Shown: piece after piece, positions 44,381 to 56,131 of the stretch
How positions within the stretch are numbered: the stretch's first letter is position 1
Layout: the number at the start of each line of letters is the position of its first letter
DNA from: Acanthosepion esculentum
Lineage: Eukaryota; Mollusca; Cephalopoda; Sepiida; Sepiidae
Reading direction: 5' to 3'
DNA: 64,000 nt
Assembly: GCA_964036315.1 (NCBI GenBank)
Contig: OZ038500.1
Coordinates: forward strand, 59,115,946 to 59,179,945
Notes under the pieces: model-generated
Databases searched by the model: none
The model's input: only the letters and a program-made list of their open reading frames with translations
What the model was told of the DNA's origin: nothing
Program-made: the position numbers and the translations under genes

Positions 44381-44465
44381 AATGCCACTTAAGATTATCG
44401 CACAAAATTTCATAATTGAATCAACTAAGCTGTCAGATCCTCATACGTCGAAACCGGTGGGAGAG

Positions 44466-44467
<2 letters not shown>

Positions 44468-44556
<89 letters not shown>
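44468..44556. repeat. (TA)n microsatellite
   Basis: Pure (TA)n, about 88 bp. Confidence 0.95.
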
Positions 44557-44557
<1 letters not shown>

Positions 44558-44702
44558 TCCTGGAAATCCAGTTGAACTCTCTAGCGAAAAACACCGGCTC
44601 CTACTGCTACTAAGCATTACTCATCAAGTATGAACTGTGTTCTCCGAACCGCTGAAGTATTTCGTATAGTGAAAAACGTTAAAATTTCCCTTCTTTCTGC
44701 CC

Positions 44703-44832
44703 TGCGACGATGGCCTAGACGTAAGATATCTGACTGATGCTAAATATGTGGTTTCGATCCTGGCTTGAAGCAGTCGGACGTCTACCCACAGTAAGGAGCT
44801 GTGATGCAGGGAAACAGTCTGTCTGTGGATGA

Positions 44833-44833
<1 letters not shown>
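44703..44833 (+). mobile_element. tRNA-derived SINE, family B, best copy
   Basis: A box TGGCCTAGACG and B box GGTTTCGATCC with tRNA-like spacing, then GTCGGACGTCTACCCACAGT, GGAGCTGTGATGCAGGGAAA and CAGTCTGTCTGTGGATGACC, ending in (TA)n at 44834-44872. Confidence 0.85.
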
Positions 44834-44876
<43 letters not shown>

Positions 44877-45113
44877 AAATAAAATAAATATAGAACTGCT
44901 TCATACCTACGTAATTTTGAAATTTCCAAATATAATGTGTGTAATTAAAAAAAATATTATATTTTTTTAATGCTTCAATCTATAAAAAATTTAGATAGAA
45001 TTTTATGAAATGTCTACATTATTTATGGCTACGAATTCTCTGTGGACCACTAGAAAAGCCATGTGGACCACCAGTGGTCCACTTAGACCATGTTGATAAC
45101 CGCTGTTATAGAT

Positions 45114-45814
45114 CCTGAGTTTCCAGTCAGTTGCCTCTTTTTCTAATTCATCTTATTTGAATCAACATCTAATAAAACACCTTTTTTAAAGAGACCTCTC
45201 TCTTCAGTTGATAGCCTGAATTCTCTGTCGGTCATGGATTAGCTCTCAAAATACAGTTTAATTTTGAAAGATGGTAATAATTACAGATAATTAGGAATAA
45301 AAATTACATTATTCATATTTTTCAATTATACGAAATGAAACCGTTCATATGATGTGTTACACTATTGTTTACCCAGTACAAGAACCACTAAAAGTCGTGT
45401 TATTGAATGAGACGTAGGAAGAGAGAGTTTTACAATCGACAACCTGTTGGTTATTTCCCTGTACAGTTTAGGCAACGTCATATTCACTGATTCGAGACTG
45501 GGCAAGGAAAATCCAACATGTTTTTTTTGTTGAATACGCAGAAACTCATTCCGAGAATAATCTTCACGAATGACACGAAAATCAGTCTTTAAATCTACCT
45601 CACTGTCCATCCTTCTATATACTGCTGGACTCTGTTTCATATACTGGCGTCAACTGCATCTGAACCGATTTCATTGCACAAGGGTTCAGGTTATACTAAA
45701 AAGAATCAACTCATACATGTCAAGAATATAACCACCCCAACCCTGTTTCCGAGCTCAACTCTGCCCTTGAAAGAGTGACTAGCCATTATATAATAAGTAC
45801 AAAAGAGGAGAGCA
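45114..45814. other. Intergenic with one unassigned ORF
   Basis: The minus frame 45362-45640 (92 aa) contains DLKTDFRVIREDYSRNEFLR and KHVGFSLPSLESVNMTLPKL. Composition is protein-like, but I recognise no domain and see a stop directly upstream. It may be an exon of an unclassified repeat. Confidence 0.35.
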
Positions 45815-46000
45815 CATTCTGCTCTAAGCAGAAGGTGAGTTCTAGGATGACCCTTGCCAAAGACATGGATTCTTTTCTTCTCCCCATCTAGCTATTGATT
45901 AAATAGCAAAGTAGATTGCATTCTGTAGCCTTGATTAGCAACCATTATACGACATTGCAACTAGTCTACTTGTTACTGAAGCCGCAACATTATTACTTAT
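45815..46000 (+). mobile_element. tRNA-Arg-type SINE family A, highly diverged body
   Basis: CTTGCCAAAGACATGGATTC, TTTTCTTCTCCCC, TGTAGCCTTGATTAGCAACC and GCAACTAGTCTAC follow the order of the 12262-12538 copy. Confidence 0.5.
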
Positions 46001-47270
46001 GTAGTGTAATTATGGGCCTGTACTCCACATAATGCGAGAAGAATTCTTCTTTTTTTCTGTAAGTTAAACATAATTGGTGTTTTGACCTGTCTTTGTCAGT
46101 CCCGATTGCGAAATATTAGTATTGAAACGAAAAAGAAACAAAACAAAACAAAGAAAATATATGTCTTTATTCTCAAAGGATGAAAATGATTGAACATCTT
46201 TTCGCTGCATGTGATCATTCCGAGTTGCAATCAATTTATTATGGTCACGCTCATCACACAGCATCATTGATTGGCGCTAAAGCTTTTTTGCCTGTAAATA
46301 AAACGAAGAAAAAAAAGAGATGAATATTGTTAAAATAAACATTCATAATTAAAGAAAAAAAGAAAATAATTTTATTCATTGCATCTTTCAATCAGATTTT
46401 TTCTCACATGAAAAACAAAAAAGTTCTGTGTCAATGCACACGATACTATATAACAAATACAGTTTTCCTTTGAAATTTTCAGAACTGTTTTTGTTTAAGT
46501 CTCTCATCTCTTTCGGATATCAGATGATGATTTTAGTTTTCTATCCGAACAAATCAAGTGGTTTTAGGGTAGAAAAAAATTACATATAATTTATAAAGCA
46601 AATTTTAATTGTTTATACATCACAGGAATTAAATCAAGAATAAGTGGGAGAAGAGATATAATTTTTACATGTTTCGTTATTAAATTACCTTCCTCGGAAA
46701 GGTATTACAGTGAAATAATGCAGAGTTTTGTTTCAATTTTTAAAATATGTGCTGGTTTTCTTCTCATTTAAGATGTAGCCATCACGTGGTCGTATGGCTT
46801 TAGTATGTGCGCATGACAGGTCACTAAAGTAATGTTACTGGAACCTTGCATTACCTGCCGCTTGGTTGGGTCATAGGCAATTAAACCAATTCACGCAAAG
46901 GTATTATCTGGTGAAGACGGTGACTCGTCACCAAGCAGATTTAAAAAGATTCTGTAAAATGGCGGATGAACTTTTTTGTAGGGTCAGTGGCCCGGTAGAC
47001 TTGGATTTTTAATGAATGACGGAGGGCTTCCTAGACTGTAGGGCGTAGGGTTCTTCCGACGGAATCAACGTCTACGTGTCTGTGAGCAAGGCGGACCTTT
47101 AAGGTTTGTGTGGTTTGAGCTGGAGAGGAATGTGCCCCGCCACGGTTAGTTGCCCAAGACATGCTACACATGAATGAATAACTGAACAGATTTCAATGTA
47201 GATATGTGAAGGAAACTGATTAGGTGCTCATCTGCGCTGCAATCTTAGGACCACAGCTAGTCTTTGTACT
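46001..47270. other. Unassigned DNA
   Basis: AT-rich to 46740, then a GC-richer block 46790-47160 ending CACATGAATGAATAACTGAA, which looks like an unclassified repeat but has no partner here. No gene seen. Confidence 0.4.
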
Positions 47271-47275
47271 AACAC

Positions 47276-47327
<52 letters not shown>

Positions 47328-47348
47328 AATGATGATGATGATGATGAT
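47276..47348. repeat. (GAT)n trinucleotide array
   Basis: About 24 GAT units with one GATAAT interruption. Confidence 0.97.
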
Positions 47349-47454
47349 ATGAGTATGTGTGTATTAGTTGTGTTGTGTGGACTCTGCGTGTTTACTACAG
47401 GGCGACTGTGTGTGTTACTTAAAAGTTAGCATAACTTGAATGTGTATTAAAAAT

Positions 47455-47670
47455 TGGGTATATTGGTAATAGGAATATTAGCTGTTTACCTACAAAGAAA
47501 CATTCGGCATTTATTGACCGAGAAGCCAGTACTAAAGTCGATTAAAATTTATAAAATCTTTCTATTAAAAAATATTTTTAGAACAAATAGGTTTTTCATG
47601 TCCAGCAACTATTTGTCTCTTTCCAGTATTGATGAAGATTTCCTTCCTAACTGTTTGTTTGAACTACTGG
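47455..47670 (+). repeat. Dispersed repeat family R1 copy
   Basis: ATTGGTAATAGGAATATTAG, ACATTCGGCATTTATTGACC, GAGAAGCCAGTACTAAAGTC and TTCCAGTATTGATGAAGATT match 35925-36070. Confidence 0.65.
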
Positions 47671-47739
47671 CGACGTTCATTTTCCCCAAGTATTTAGATA
47701 ACATGAAAATATTGGAAAGCACTAATAAAATGTATTGTT

Positions 47740-48385
47740 CATGCAATCCGTGATATTTTGGTACTCAGCTATCAAATCTTTCTGTTATTCGGTACTGTTC
47801 TTCGTTCGTGAGTCTGTAGGGAGTGTTCGCGATGTTCCAAGAAGCGTGATGTCTGTCAAGCTCACTCTCTCAAAGCCACTTTCACGTATCGATCCAAGAA
47901 AACGAGTTGTACGAATATACCAGATGATAGGTCCTGATCTGGCATCTAGTCTACAATCGCTATCCCACAGACGTTCCGTGCCCCGCTCTGTCTATACTAC
48001 AAGTATTTTCACGGCAAATGTTCCGATGAGCTATTTTCGCCGGTTCCCGAACTACATGAATTTAAGCGAGCTACCAGGCTAACATCACGGTCCCAGGCTT
48101 TTACTGTCGAAACAGTTAAATGTAACCCTCTCTTCTACTCAAACAGCTTCTTCTCCCGCACTTCTCGTCTTTGGAAGCCCTTTCCCCTTACTTGCTTCCC
48201 CGATGAGTATAATCTTCAAATATTCAAGTGTAATGCCAATCGACATCTGAAACACTGGGTTTCTTCCTCGTCCTTCTCTGCACCCTTTCTCCAAACACGC
48301 CTCTTGTACTCAATCCTCTGTAGCCCCTTGCGTACTAGTGGCACTTCCGCCTTTCGTGGGGTGAATTGCTTTGAAAAAAAAGTAT
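47740..48385 (+). pseudogene. CR1/Jockey-like LINE 3' end
   Basis: Decayed frames read FRRFPNYMNLSELPG and FPDEYNLQIFKCNANRHL. The 3' UTR CCCCTTGCGTACTAGTGGCA and GGTGAATTGCTTTGAAAAAA matches 19050-19110. It ends in a short A run at 48373-48381. Confidence 0.75.
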
Positions 48386-48605
48386 ACAGCCGACGCTTTA
48401 GATATTTATAAACGGTTTCGAAGCTATGCATGGTATCTATTTGAAAGTCTCGAACTAACGAAGAGTATTTTAATCACATATATATGTAATATGTATATGA
48501 CATATTAAGTAACAATGGAAGTGAATATGTAATAAGACCTTATGTAATCTGAAAATGTTTGTAGCATGCATTTTTTTTAACCATAGGTTTTACGTATATT
48601 GGTGA
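48386..48605. other. Intergenic, nothing recognised
   Basis: AT-rich. Confidence 0.5.
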
Positions 48606-49337
48606 CTAGCGGCAAGGCCCGGCATTGCCCGTGCTTGATTAAAAAATCGAACGACTCATACAGCAATCGCTATCACTTGACTTAAAAATATTTTTGCTCT
48701 TCCTTGCCTTTAAAGGAGTGCCCTTTGTCGTGCTGATGTTGCTACACGCCTTACTTCTTGCCTATCTCACACTGCGAATTTTTTCGAAGCTCTATACTAA
48801 ACATTAAATCTGTTACGAAAAAAGTACTAAACAAAATGAACACAAAACGATCAGCTTTAAAAAAGGACTCGTAACTGGAAAAAACGAATGAAAAAAGAAT
48901 GTTAACAACAAATACTTTTTCATACCCAACCCAGTTCTGCGGAATCAGAATCAACGTTGAGTTTAAGCAAGAGAATGAGCCAATTGGATTAAAGTGCCAA
49001 GCAGATTTAAATTTTTCCCACTTGTGACGATTGCAGCTATAGATTTTTTTTGCATGCTAGCATGCTAGTTAACATTCGTGTCAGTCAGCTGTTAGCTCTC
49101 ACGCTGGCCAATAGAATCTTCCTGCCTATTCGTGGCAGCCAGCTATAGGCTCTCACTCTGGCCAGTTGAAAATGGCCGCAAACTACATGAAAACTACCGT
49201 AGAAGCATGTAAAAATCGATTATTTCCACTATCGATGGGTTTTGGCAAATGCAAAGTCGGTCTTGGACTTTTTACTAACTTGGAGCATGTGCATGTAAAT
49301 TTTGGTGCAAAATTGCGGCCGTGCATTCATTACACAC

Positions 49338-49401
<64 letters not shown>

Positions 49402-49422
49402 CCTGCCTTTTATAGATAGAGA
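48606..49422 (-). mobile_element. Non-autonomous Helitron, copy 2, both ends intact
   Basis: 817 bp. On the minus strand it starts A|TCTCTATCTATAAAAGG and ends with the hairpin AGCACGGGCAATGCCGGGC, CTTGCCG and the canonical CTAG|T. 5' TC, 3' CTAG, a terminal hairpin and an A/T target are the defining Helitron signs. Copy 1 (26741-27503) is homologous along its length. The 5' TG-rich leader has expanded to a long (TG)n here (49333-49400). Confidence 0.92.
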
Positions 49423-49429
49423 TGTTAAG

Positions 49430-51290
49430 AAATACGTCGGATGATTATGATTTCTCCCAAATCCAACTAGAAATGTATAGGCTAAACATCGGAATATCTA
49501 AAAACCAGCACTTATAAACACAGAAGAGAATTATTTTGGGATAACACATTAAATTTATTAGTATAACATAGAAAGCTAACATGCTATCATTTTGACATAA
49601 AAATTTTACCTTATTAAAAATTAGTCACAACCTCTTAGGAAAAAAATACCCAGAAAGAATAGCTTATAAAATACCTTATAAACAACATAAAACAACTACT
49701 TATCAGGAGAACTCCGGCATTACACCAATATTCTTAAAAACCTATGCTTGAAGGATCTTGAAACAGTCATATTTATCATACAATTTAAATGTACACATGT
49801 AATTAATTTTAAAGGATGCTTATATTACGGTAATATTTTAAGAATTAAATGCACACTCCCAGATGCCAGGTAGTAAATAAATGATTTTGCATAACAAAGT
49901 TGATACATACGTACACAGACTAACGCTATAAAATAAACACGTGTCCTGTAAACAGCCAATGAAAACAAAGCAACATAGAATTTAAAAGGCTAAACGAATT
50001 TCTGATGAACATGTTCAATTTATAAAGGTTTTCCTACTTGATTCTTATTTAATAATTCTGTCAGAGTTGATAAATATTTAAACTAAGTGGTGAAAACTTA
50101 AAGCATAAAAGATCCGTGAAAAACATGGATAATAGAAACCTAAAATAGATTTTGTGTGCTAAATCTAGATAACTAATTAAATTAAAACAAATTATTTTAC
50201 ACTTAAAATGCTGCCCTCGTTTTTTAACACACTATAAAATCCCTACCTACTTATTCTATTTGCATCAAATTTCCATCTTTTAATTATCGCCGAGCATCGA
50301 GAAGTCTTCTCTATTTATTCCTATGATTTTATTATGAAGAAAGCCGGAAAAAAGCCTGCAGTTATCTCATTTGAATATACATTTTTATCCGTTTATACAT
50401 AACTGAAAATTACTGGGAAACCATTCCCAGATTGAACTAGAAATTATTTAGATTAGCGCATTTTAATGATATTACGCTAACATGATTAGCTGTACGATGT
50501 GCTGTTCTTGTTTAAATAAATTGTTTAATTTTAAATTATTTTTGATAAGAAATCCTTAAACTTTGCCCACTGCTATTGTGTGTAAGCGAATTTGGCGTAT
50601 AAATGTAACTGTGATTATTGTTTCATTATACCCTACTCTCAGAATTTGTTGTTTTACTTTATATATAATGACCGAAGTGAATATTTAGCCGTATTAAATT
50701 AATATATTTTATTATTAAATATCACGGGTTACATTATATAAGTGCTTACTAATCTTTTCAAGTTGAAAATGTTTGCTAATAAAAGTTTAATAACAGAGTA
50801 TAACACAGACATATGAAAAAATATGCAGTTAAAACAATAGAACAAAAACTAACATTTAATACGTAAGTAATATATTGAGTGTTTGCCGGTTGACGTAAAA
50901 TTAGAACTCGCTCGAGGAATAAATAGTAAATGCACGTTCCAAGCAAAAAGATAAAGCATAAACTAATTCACAGTTATTAGTAATAGATCATATTAAGCCC
51001 TAAGAGCCATTCCTTCTGGTAATACAAGGAGAGCTTGCTGGACCTAATGAAAATGTCTCAAGGACTTTAAGATGGAACTCAAAATGAGATCTGCATAACA
51101 CGAATAACATGTTCTCACAGTACCTTTTGGTATTCTGACAATTTTTAACATGAGCTTTAGAATTGCGGACCCAGATGACACAACAGATTTATGCAAAATA
51201 TTTTCTAATGAACGCCGCAAATTATTTTCTAATGAACGCCGAGACATGCTGAAAGATTCGCTTCTCAAGTAGTTGATTTAATTTTCTTTT
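49430..51290. other. AT-rich intergenic
   Basis: About 1.8 kb without a recognised gene. At 51205-51245 a 22-bp word (TATTTTCTAATGAACGCCG) is directly repeated. The minus frame 51044-51268 shows no family features. Confidence 0.45.
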
Positions 51291-51292
51291 CT

Positions 51293-51505
51293 TTTTTTTT
51301 TAATCGAGTCCACCCTACTGAGACACGAACGGTTACTGCTGTGTGGAAGATTTAGAAACAGGCACTTTGAACGGGCGCAAGAACAAGAAAAGAGTAATCA
51401 GGAGAACAGTAGATAGAGATTTACATTGCATCTAAATTTTTGCAGATTAGAAATGACAGGACAATAGGGAGCCGGAAGTGAGTTCCACAAGCGGGAAATT
51501 GCAAG
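51293..51505 (-). pseudogene. LINE 3' end, minus strand, with A-rich tail
   Basis: The minus strand reads SLPAPYCPVISNLQKFRCNV and NLYLLFS, parallel to LWNSLP...LQRFKC.VNR in other CR1/Jockey-like ends, and finishes GTGGACTCGATTAAAAAAAA. Confidence 0.5.
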
Positions 51506-51870
51506 AAAAGAATACCGCGTGTGTGATTTATAAGGCTGAGGTGAAAGATTTCATAGGGCTGAATAAAGCCTACATGGGATGCACAGAAGGCACATTCAAG
51601 CAGAAAGGGTATAATCATAGGCCTTTTTTAAAATTGGAGAGCCATAGGCATTGTATCAAACTAGCTAAACATGTATGGGAGGTTAAAGAGAAATATACTA
51701 GTATCCACAGTGTTAGATGGAGTATTTTGAGAAGAGTAAAAGCAGCTTTAATGGTAATGCTTGTAGTTTGTGCTAGGAAGAAAATCTGACTATTGTGACA
51801 TCCCAGGGCAGAGATAAGTTGTTGAACGAAGATTTATTACTGATTTTACAGTAATTGTGGCACAAGGCCG
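51485..51870 (+). pseudogene. PLE GIY-YIG endonuclease fragment, second lineage
   Basis: Reads CVIYKAEVKDFIGLNKAYMG, CTEGTFKQKGYNHRPFLKLE, SHRHCIKLAKHVWEVKEKYT and VRWSILRRVKAALMV. The pattern VYKA......YIG.TE.TFK.RY.NH..SF...K....EL.KHIW.LK is that of PLE endonucleases. The C-terminal Cys/RNE part after 51786 is frameshifted. Not close to the intact PLE at 28175-30388. Confidence 0.7.
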
Positions 51871-52089
51871 AAAGGAAGTGGGGTAACACTATCACAGACC
51901 TAGCTAATCAGATTCACGACCCATTTATTTATTAAAATTTACTCATTCAACACAAAAACTCATCCATCACCATCCAATCCTACACGTACCACAATACAAC
52001 ATATTCACAGGGGACCTACAAATAACCCCATGGTGTAAAGATTTCTTTATGTAAAAATGTACATTATCTCTATTTTGTTTCCATTTTTC
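51871..52089. other. Intergenic, nothing recognised
   Basis: No feature seen. Confidence 0.4.
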
Positions 52090-53640
52090 TAATCAAAAAT
52101 ATATTTAAAAAATTCATGATTTATGAAATGAGGAGAGAAGGGATGACTCTCAAACCGAATTTTAAAAAAAGAAAAAAAAGTAAACCATAACATGTTAGTA
52201 GGACCCGTCCACCCCTCAAAAATAATAAGAGCGGCCGTTGTGTTCTGATTAAAAACAGAATCAAGAAGCACCCTGACTAATGGAGTGTGACGGAAAAATA
52301 AATGCTGGAGTAGTAAAGTTAAATACTGGCCCAGTCGAGATAAAAAAAAATGCCGCCAAAAACAAACTGGTGAGATTGGGAATCTCAACATGAATCAAAA
52401 CAAGACAGAAAGCAGGGATCAGGCCGGGAACAACACTTACATTAACTAAGTAAACAAATAGTGTTTACCACCACCATGGGAGTTTTCACAGAATCTGCGT
52501 CGTTGCGACAAAGGGGACCTTAAAAAAATCAAGTCTAGCCCGTTCACAGCAACCACGTTCGCCACATTTACCCACTTTTCGCTGAAATCTGATACACAAA
52601 AAGTCCGACCAGATTCTGATGGGAATGGCGTTCGTATCGCAAGATTCCCTAAATCCCGGACGTACATGAGGACAATGATAGAAGGCCTACAAAGCCGTTT
52701 CTCTAAACCAAGGACACACCGATGACAGTCAGTTAAATCCGCGCCGCCCCCCTCTTACGTCATTGAGAGATAACACGTTTCGTATCAATCGCGAGGTAAG
52801 CGAAAACTCAGGGTTGCTGAGATAATCCGCCGACAATGCAACTCTGATGCCGACAAATTGAGCCGGCCAAATAGAGGAACTTTCGCGACACCTTCCACTA
52901 ATTCACGATACAATAGGCCCTGAAAGGTCACTGAACTAATGAATGACACTCAAGGCCGCACGACAATATCGGAGGAATCTCGATTGATTCCAGGTCTTAA
53001 GATGGGGCGCAGCCTCCAAAATGAGAGAAATTATGCTACGGTTCGGGAAGGTGTTCCTAATACTCCCCTCCAAAATCGAGTCCTCTGTCAACGCGCGACG
53101 TAGGAAAGCCAATTTTGATGCATGCTGATGGCACAAGTGTGGCATTCCCAGCCCCCCATGACACCGACATGGGTAGCGACTTCTACAGACCTAATATGTG
53201 TGACCATCCCACAATAAAATCCCACGCTTTCAAAGTTCGGCCCTAATGTCTAATTAAGGTAGTTACTCCCGGGAGGTTTGCAGGATCCTCTGTTGAAAAC
53301 TCGTCATCGGAGGTCAATTTCAATAGCGGCCTCAAGAGGCCCTTCCTCTGCGAGTAAATGTCCTTCTTCTGACCCTGTCTCTCGATATGATATATATCCA
53401 CTCCCTCGAGGACGTTTTTATTTATTTTCAGGAAGGTTTGGCGTGTAGGGGAGAAGACGCAGCCCTAGAAGGTGAAGAAGGGGAGACTCTTGGTCTTACA
53501 TTGCGTGGTGAGTGCTGTTCTTGCTGGCGAAGCAGGGTCAGATTGGGTCTTGGATTTAACGATGTCCTTCTGCGTCCTGCTCCTTCCATGTAACCTTTCC
53601 TGTTTTATATTTTTCCGCCACAACTTCGTCTTTCTCCCAC
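52090..53640 (-). pseudogene. LINE ORF2 C-terminal remnant
   Basis: The minus strand has GGLGMPHLCHQHASKLAFLR, RALTEDSILEGSIRNTFPN and LILEAAPHLKTWN (53145-52936). The GGLGMP..........L..LRR.L pattern is the region after the RT in several LINE groups. Further decayed frames run to about 52100. RT catalytic motifs were not found, so the middle of the element is deleted. Confidence 0.55.
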
Positions 53641-53659
53641 CCCCGTTTTAAGGAGGAGG

Positions 53660-54450
53660 ACCGAGGTCAAGACATATCCTCCACCTCCATGTACCGGTCT
53701 AATTGCGGCAACTCCACCTTCTCCTGCTGCTGTTGGAGATATTGCTGTTGATGCTGTTGGAGCTCATGCTCCTCATCTTGAAGGTGCAGCTCTTGGTTCT
53801 CCTTGGGTTTCTGCTGCTGTTTAAGTTGCCCCCGGTGTTGCTGTTGCTTGAGATCCTCCGGCTGTTGCTGCTGCTTCAGCTGTTTCGTCTGTCATTGCTG
53901 CTGCTGTTGTTTATTTGTCGGTTTCGCAGCCTTCTTGTTGGGGACATCCTGATGGGAGCGGTGTTGCAACTTGTTTCATCTCCATTCACCGAAGCCATTG
54001 AGGGCCTTCGTGGGTACCTTCTTCATGGGTATCTCTTTCCTCACTGTCTCCTCACTTGCTGGTGGTTGCGGTTAGGTGCCAGCTTCTTTCCGGGACACAA
54101 TTTCGAGAGATGGCCAGTGGCACAGTATAACGAGCAATGGGGACGGTGGCCTTCGACCACGCCGAAGATGTCTCGTCCACCACAGGTCAGCACATTACAG
54201 ACCTCTACAAATTTCTTTCGGGCCATTTTTACTGGTGGCAAATATCCATTTTGTCCTTTACAGAGGAGACGGCCCCCACTTGCCGGAGTCTGCGAAGAAG
54301 ACCCTCAAATGTTCTTCAGTGATCTACATGGGCACACCGTGAAACGTAATCTGGGTTTTCCGAGTGCATGTATATTCAGTTTAAAACCTCACCAATTTGC
54401 CAGTAAGGATATTTCCAGCCAATTATATGTTGCTTCCTCTATCGTCAACA
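53660..54450 (-). pseudogene. LINE ORF1-like: CCHC knuckle and Gln-rich tail
   Basis: On the minus strand: PPVKMARKKFVEVCNVLTCG, GRDIFGVVEGHRPHCSLYCA, TGHLSKLCPGKK. The C-X2/3-C-X4-H-X4-C pattern (CSLYCATGHLSKLC) is a slightly altered zinc knuckle typical of LINE ORF1 or gag-type RNA-binding proteins. Downstream (53930-53700) follows a long Gln-rich stretch (KQLKQQQQPEDLKQQQHRGQ and EHELQQHQQQYLQQQQEKVE) likely to be coiled coil. The opposite strand shows a Leu-rich 267-aa frame (53703-54506) that is only the shadow of this Gln codon run. It lies upstream of 52090-53640 on the same strand. Confidence 0.65.
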
Positions 54451-54454
54451 GACC

Positions 54455-54525
54455 CAAGGAGGATAACATCCAGAGAGCTCAATGTAAATCAGAGCTAATA
54501 ATTTAAATAAAAATAGACCAATTTA
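54455..54525. repeat. Inverted repeat arm 1 (partner 55025-55095)
   Basis: AGAGCTCAATGTAAATCAGA and GCTAATAATTTAAATAAAAA are complementary to 55030-55085. About 70 bp arms separated by 500 bp holding two TA microsatellites. Confidence 0.8.
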
Positions 54526-54572
54526 AGTTTCCATATTATTCATATGGAACCATAAAGAGGTCTGGTTTAATT

Positions 54573-54576
<4 letters not shown>

Positions 54577-54615
<39 letters not shown>

Positions 54616-54728
54616 CATACATACATATATATATCTTTTAAAATTTAAAATTCACTGCATCTCTTGTTCGTGCACCTGATAAAGTCCTAAAGAAAGAAAA
54701 CCTTTTCTATTTTGTTATAAATTTCCCC

Positions 54729-54762
<34 letters not shown>
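54577..54762. repeat. (TA)n microsatellites
   Basis: (TA)n at 54577-54613 and 54733-54760. Confidence 0.95.
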
Positions 54763-54950
54763 AAATAAAAATAAAATGTCTTGACTTCCTCAAACAATTT
54801 CAATTTGAGAGAATAGAAATTTTATATCTAACTCAATCATGTCTCTCTCCCCACTCACTTACTTCGTTAATTTACATATGCTTAGTACTGCCCGTCAAAA
54901 ATGTGTAAATTTCTTTTCATTTTTCGTTTCAATCTTTGGCAGTAAAGTCT

Positions 54951-54990
54951 GATGATCCGCGGCCCTTTAAAAGGGCTGTGGTGAAATAAT
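54951..54990 (+). ncRNA. Hammerhead-like hairpin
   Basis: CTGATGA, T, CCGCGGCCC-TTTAAAA-GGGCTGTGG, T, GAAA. The CUGANGA core and GAAA box frame a 9-bp stem with two G-U pairs, preceded by a U-U mismatch. No good stem I was found, so it is a structural candidate only. Confidence 0.35.
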
Positions 54991-55024
54991 TTATTACATA
55001 AAACCTTAAAGTGGTTTGTTTTTA

Positions 55025-55095
55025 TTTTTATTTAAATTATTAGCTCTGATTTACATTGAGCTCTCTGAATTTTATCCTCCTTGGGTCTACCCATA
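55025..55095. repeat. Inverted repeat arm 2 (partner 54455-54525)
   Basis: TTATTTAAATTATTAGCTCT and GATTTACATTGAGCTCTCTG complement arm 1. Confidence 0.8.
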
Positions 55096-55114
55096 CGGAT
55101 TACCTAGTTTTTCG

Positions 55115-55117
<3 letters not shown>

Positions 55118-55207
<90 letters not shown>

Positions 55208-55228
55208 GAGAGAGAGAGAGAGAGAGAG
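55118..55228. repeat. (CT)n-(TA)n-(GA)n microsatellite
   Basis: Symmetric order CT, TA, GA gives one long self-complementary tract of about 110 bp. Confidence 0.95.
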
Positions 55229-56090
55229 GTGGGGATCAAGAATTAATTTATATAAGTTGTATTAAAGTTAATGTTTGAATTTTATTGTATGTTTACAGTT
55301 TTACAATTCGTTGATGCCTATCATGATGTAAATTGAATAAACCCTCTTGATACCCCTAATTTCACAGTTTGTTTCCGTTTCCTTATTATGAAAATTATAG
55401 GAATATACAGGGCATAACCTTCGAAACGCAGTGATAATTAAAAGTTGCAATAATCTATTGAAAAATGTATAAAAAAATTAAAATATGTATAAAATATATA
55501 TTCGGTCCAGATTTTGTCAACCGCTGTGACATCGATCTGTACAGGACATCACTTATATTTGAATTTGTATTTAAAATATAACGTTCCTCCAATATGCCAG
55601 GATCTTGCTAACAATCTTTGAATACGAGACTGGAAACATTCCATTGCTATGATATGCCCAATTTGAGGCCATTTGGATAATTTGGTAAAGTTGATAACCA
55701 CTGGTATTATATGGACAATTTTTGCTCAGACTACTGTAATACTATTGGTACAATATAGATGTTTTATACCATTTATATTCTGAAGCCACTGGGCCGCCGA
55801 AGCTATAATATGGACAACAAAATGTCATTAGCATAATATGCCCCTGAGATAATAATAGTCGAATGTACCCGAATAAAAACAGGACAAATATATGAACATT
55901 AGAATTTATCAATATTTTCGTCGAGATTTCCAATAAAATTGGAAAAATACAATACAAAATTGAACAAAGAAAACTTGTTGATGTGTAGATATTTACCATG
56001 TCTAGCAGTGTCTGGCACAAGTCCAACATTTTTGAGCATTGGTGAGTAGATTTTAGATAGCATTGACTTCATTGGACGGTGATGTTATTT
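55229..56090. other. 3' flank of the neurexin-IV-like exon
   Basis: AT-rich and non-coding as far as can be seen. The stretch 55610-55830 has repeated ATATGGACAA and TAATATGCCC-like words. It may include 3' UTR if the AATAAA at 56097 is not used. Confidence 0.4.
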
Positions 56091-56096
56091 TGTGGG

Positions 56097-56102
56097 TTTA
56101 TT
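56097..56102 (-). promoter_or_regulatory. Candidate polyadenylation signal AATAAA
   Basis: The minus strand AATAAA lies 30 bases after the stop of the exon at 56132-56322. A UTR this short would be unusual, so a later signal is possible. Confidence 0.4.
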
Positions 56103-56131
56103 ATTTTATGATTGATTCAAAGATTTTGTTT

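Noticed and set aside
54137..54342. Other plus-strand frames over the CCHC region
   Set aside because: Overlapping shadows of the minus-strand ORF1.
53703..54506. 267-aa Leu-rich plus-strand open frame, the second-longest single frame in the window
   Set aside because: It is the antisense shadow of a Gln-rich, CCHC-bearing minus-strand LINE ORF1. Runs of CTG/CTT Leu codons are complements of CAG/AAG codons.
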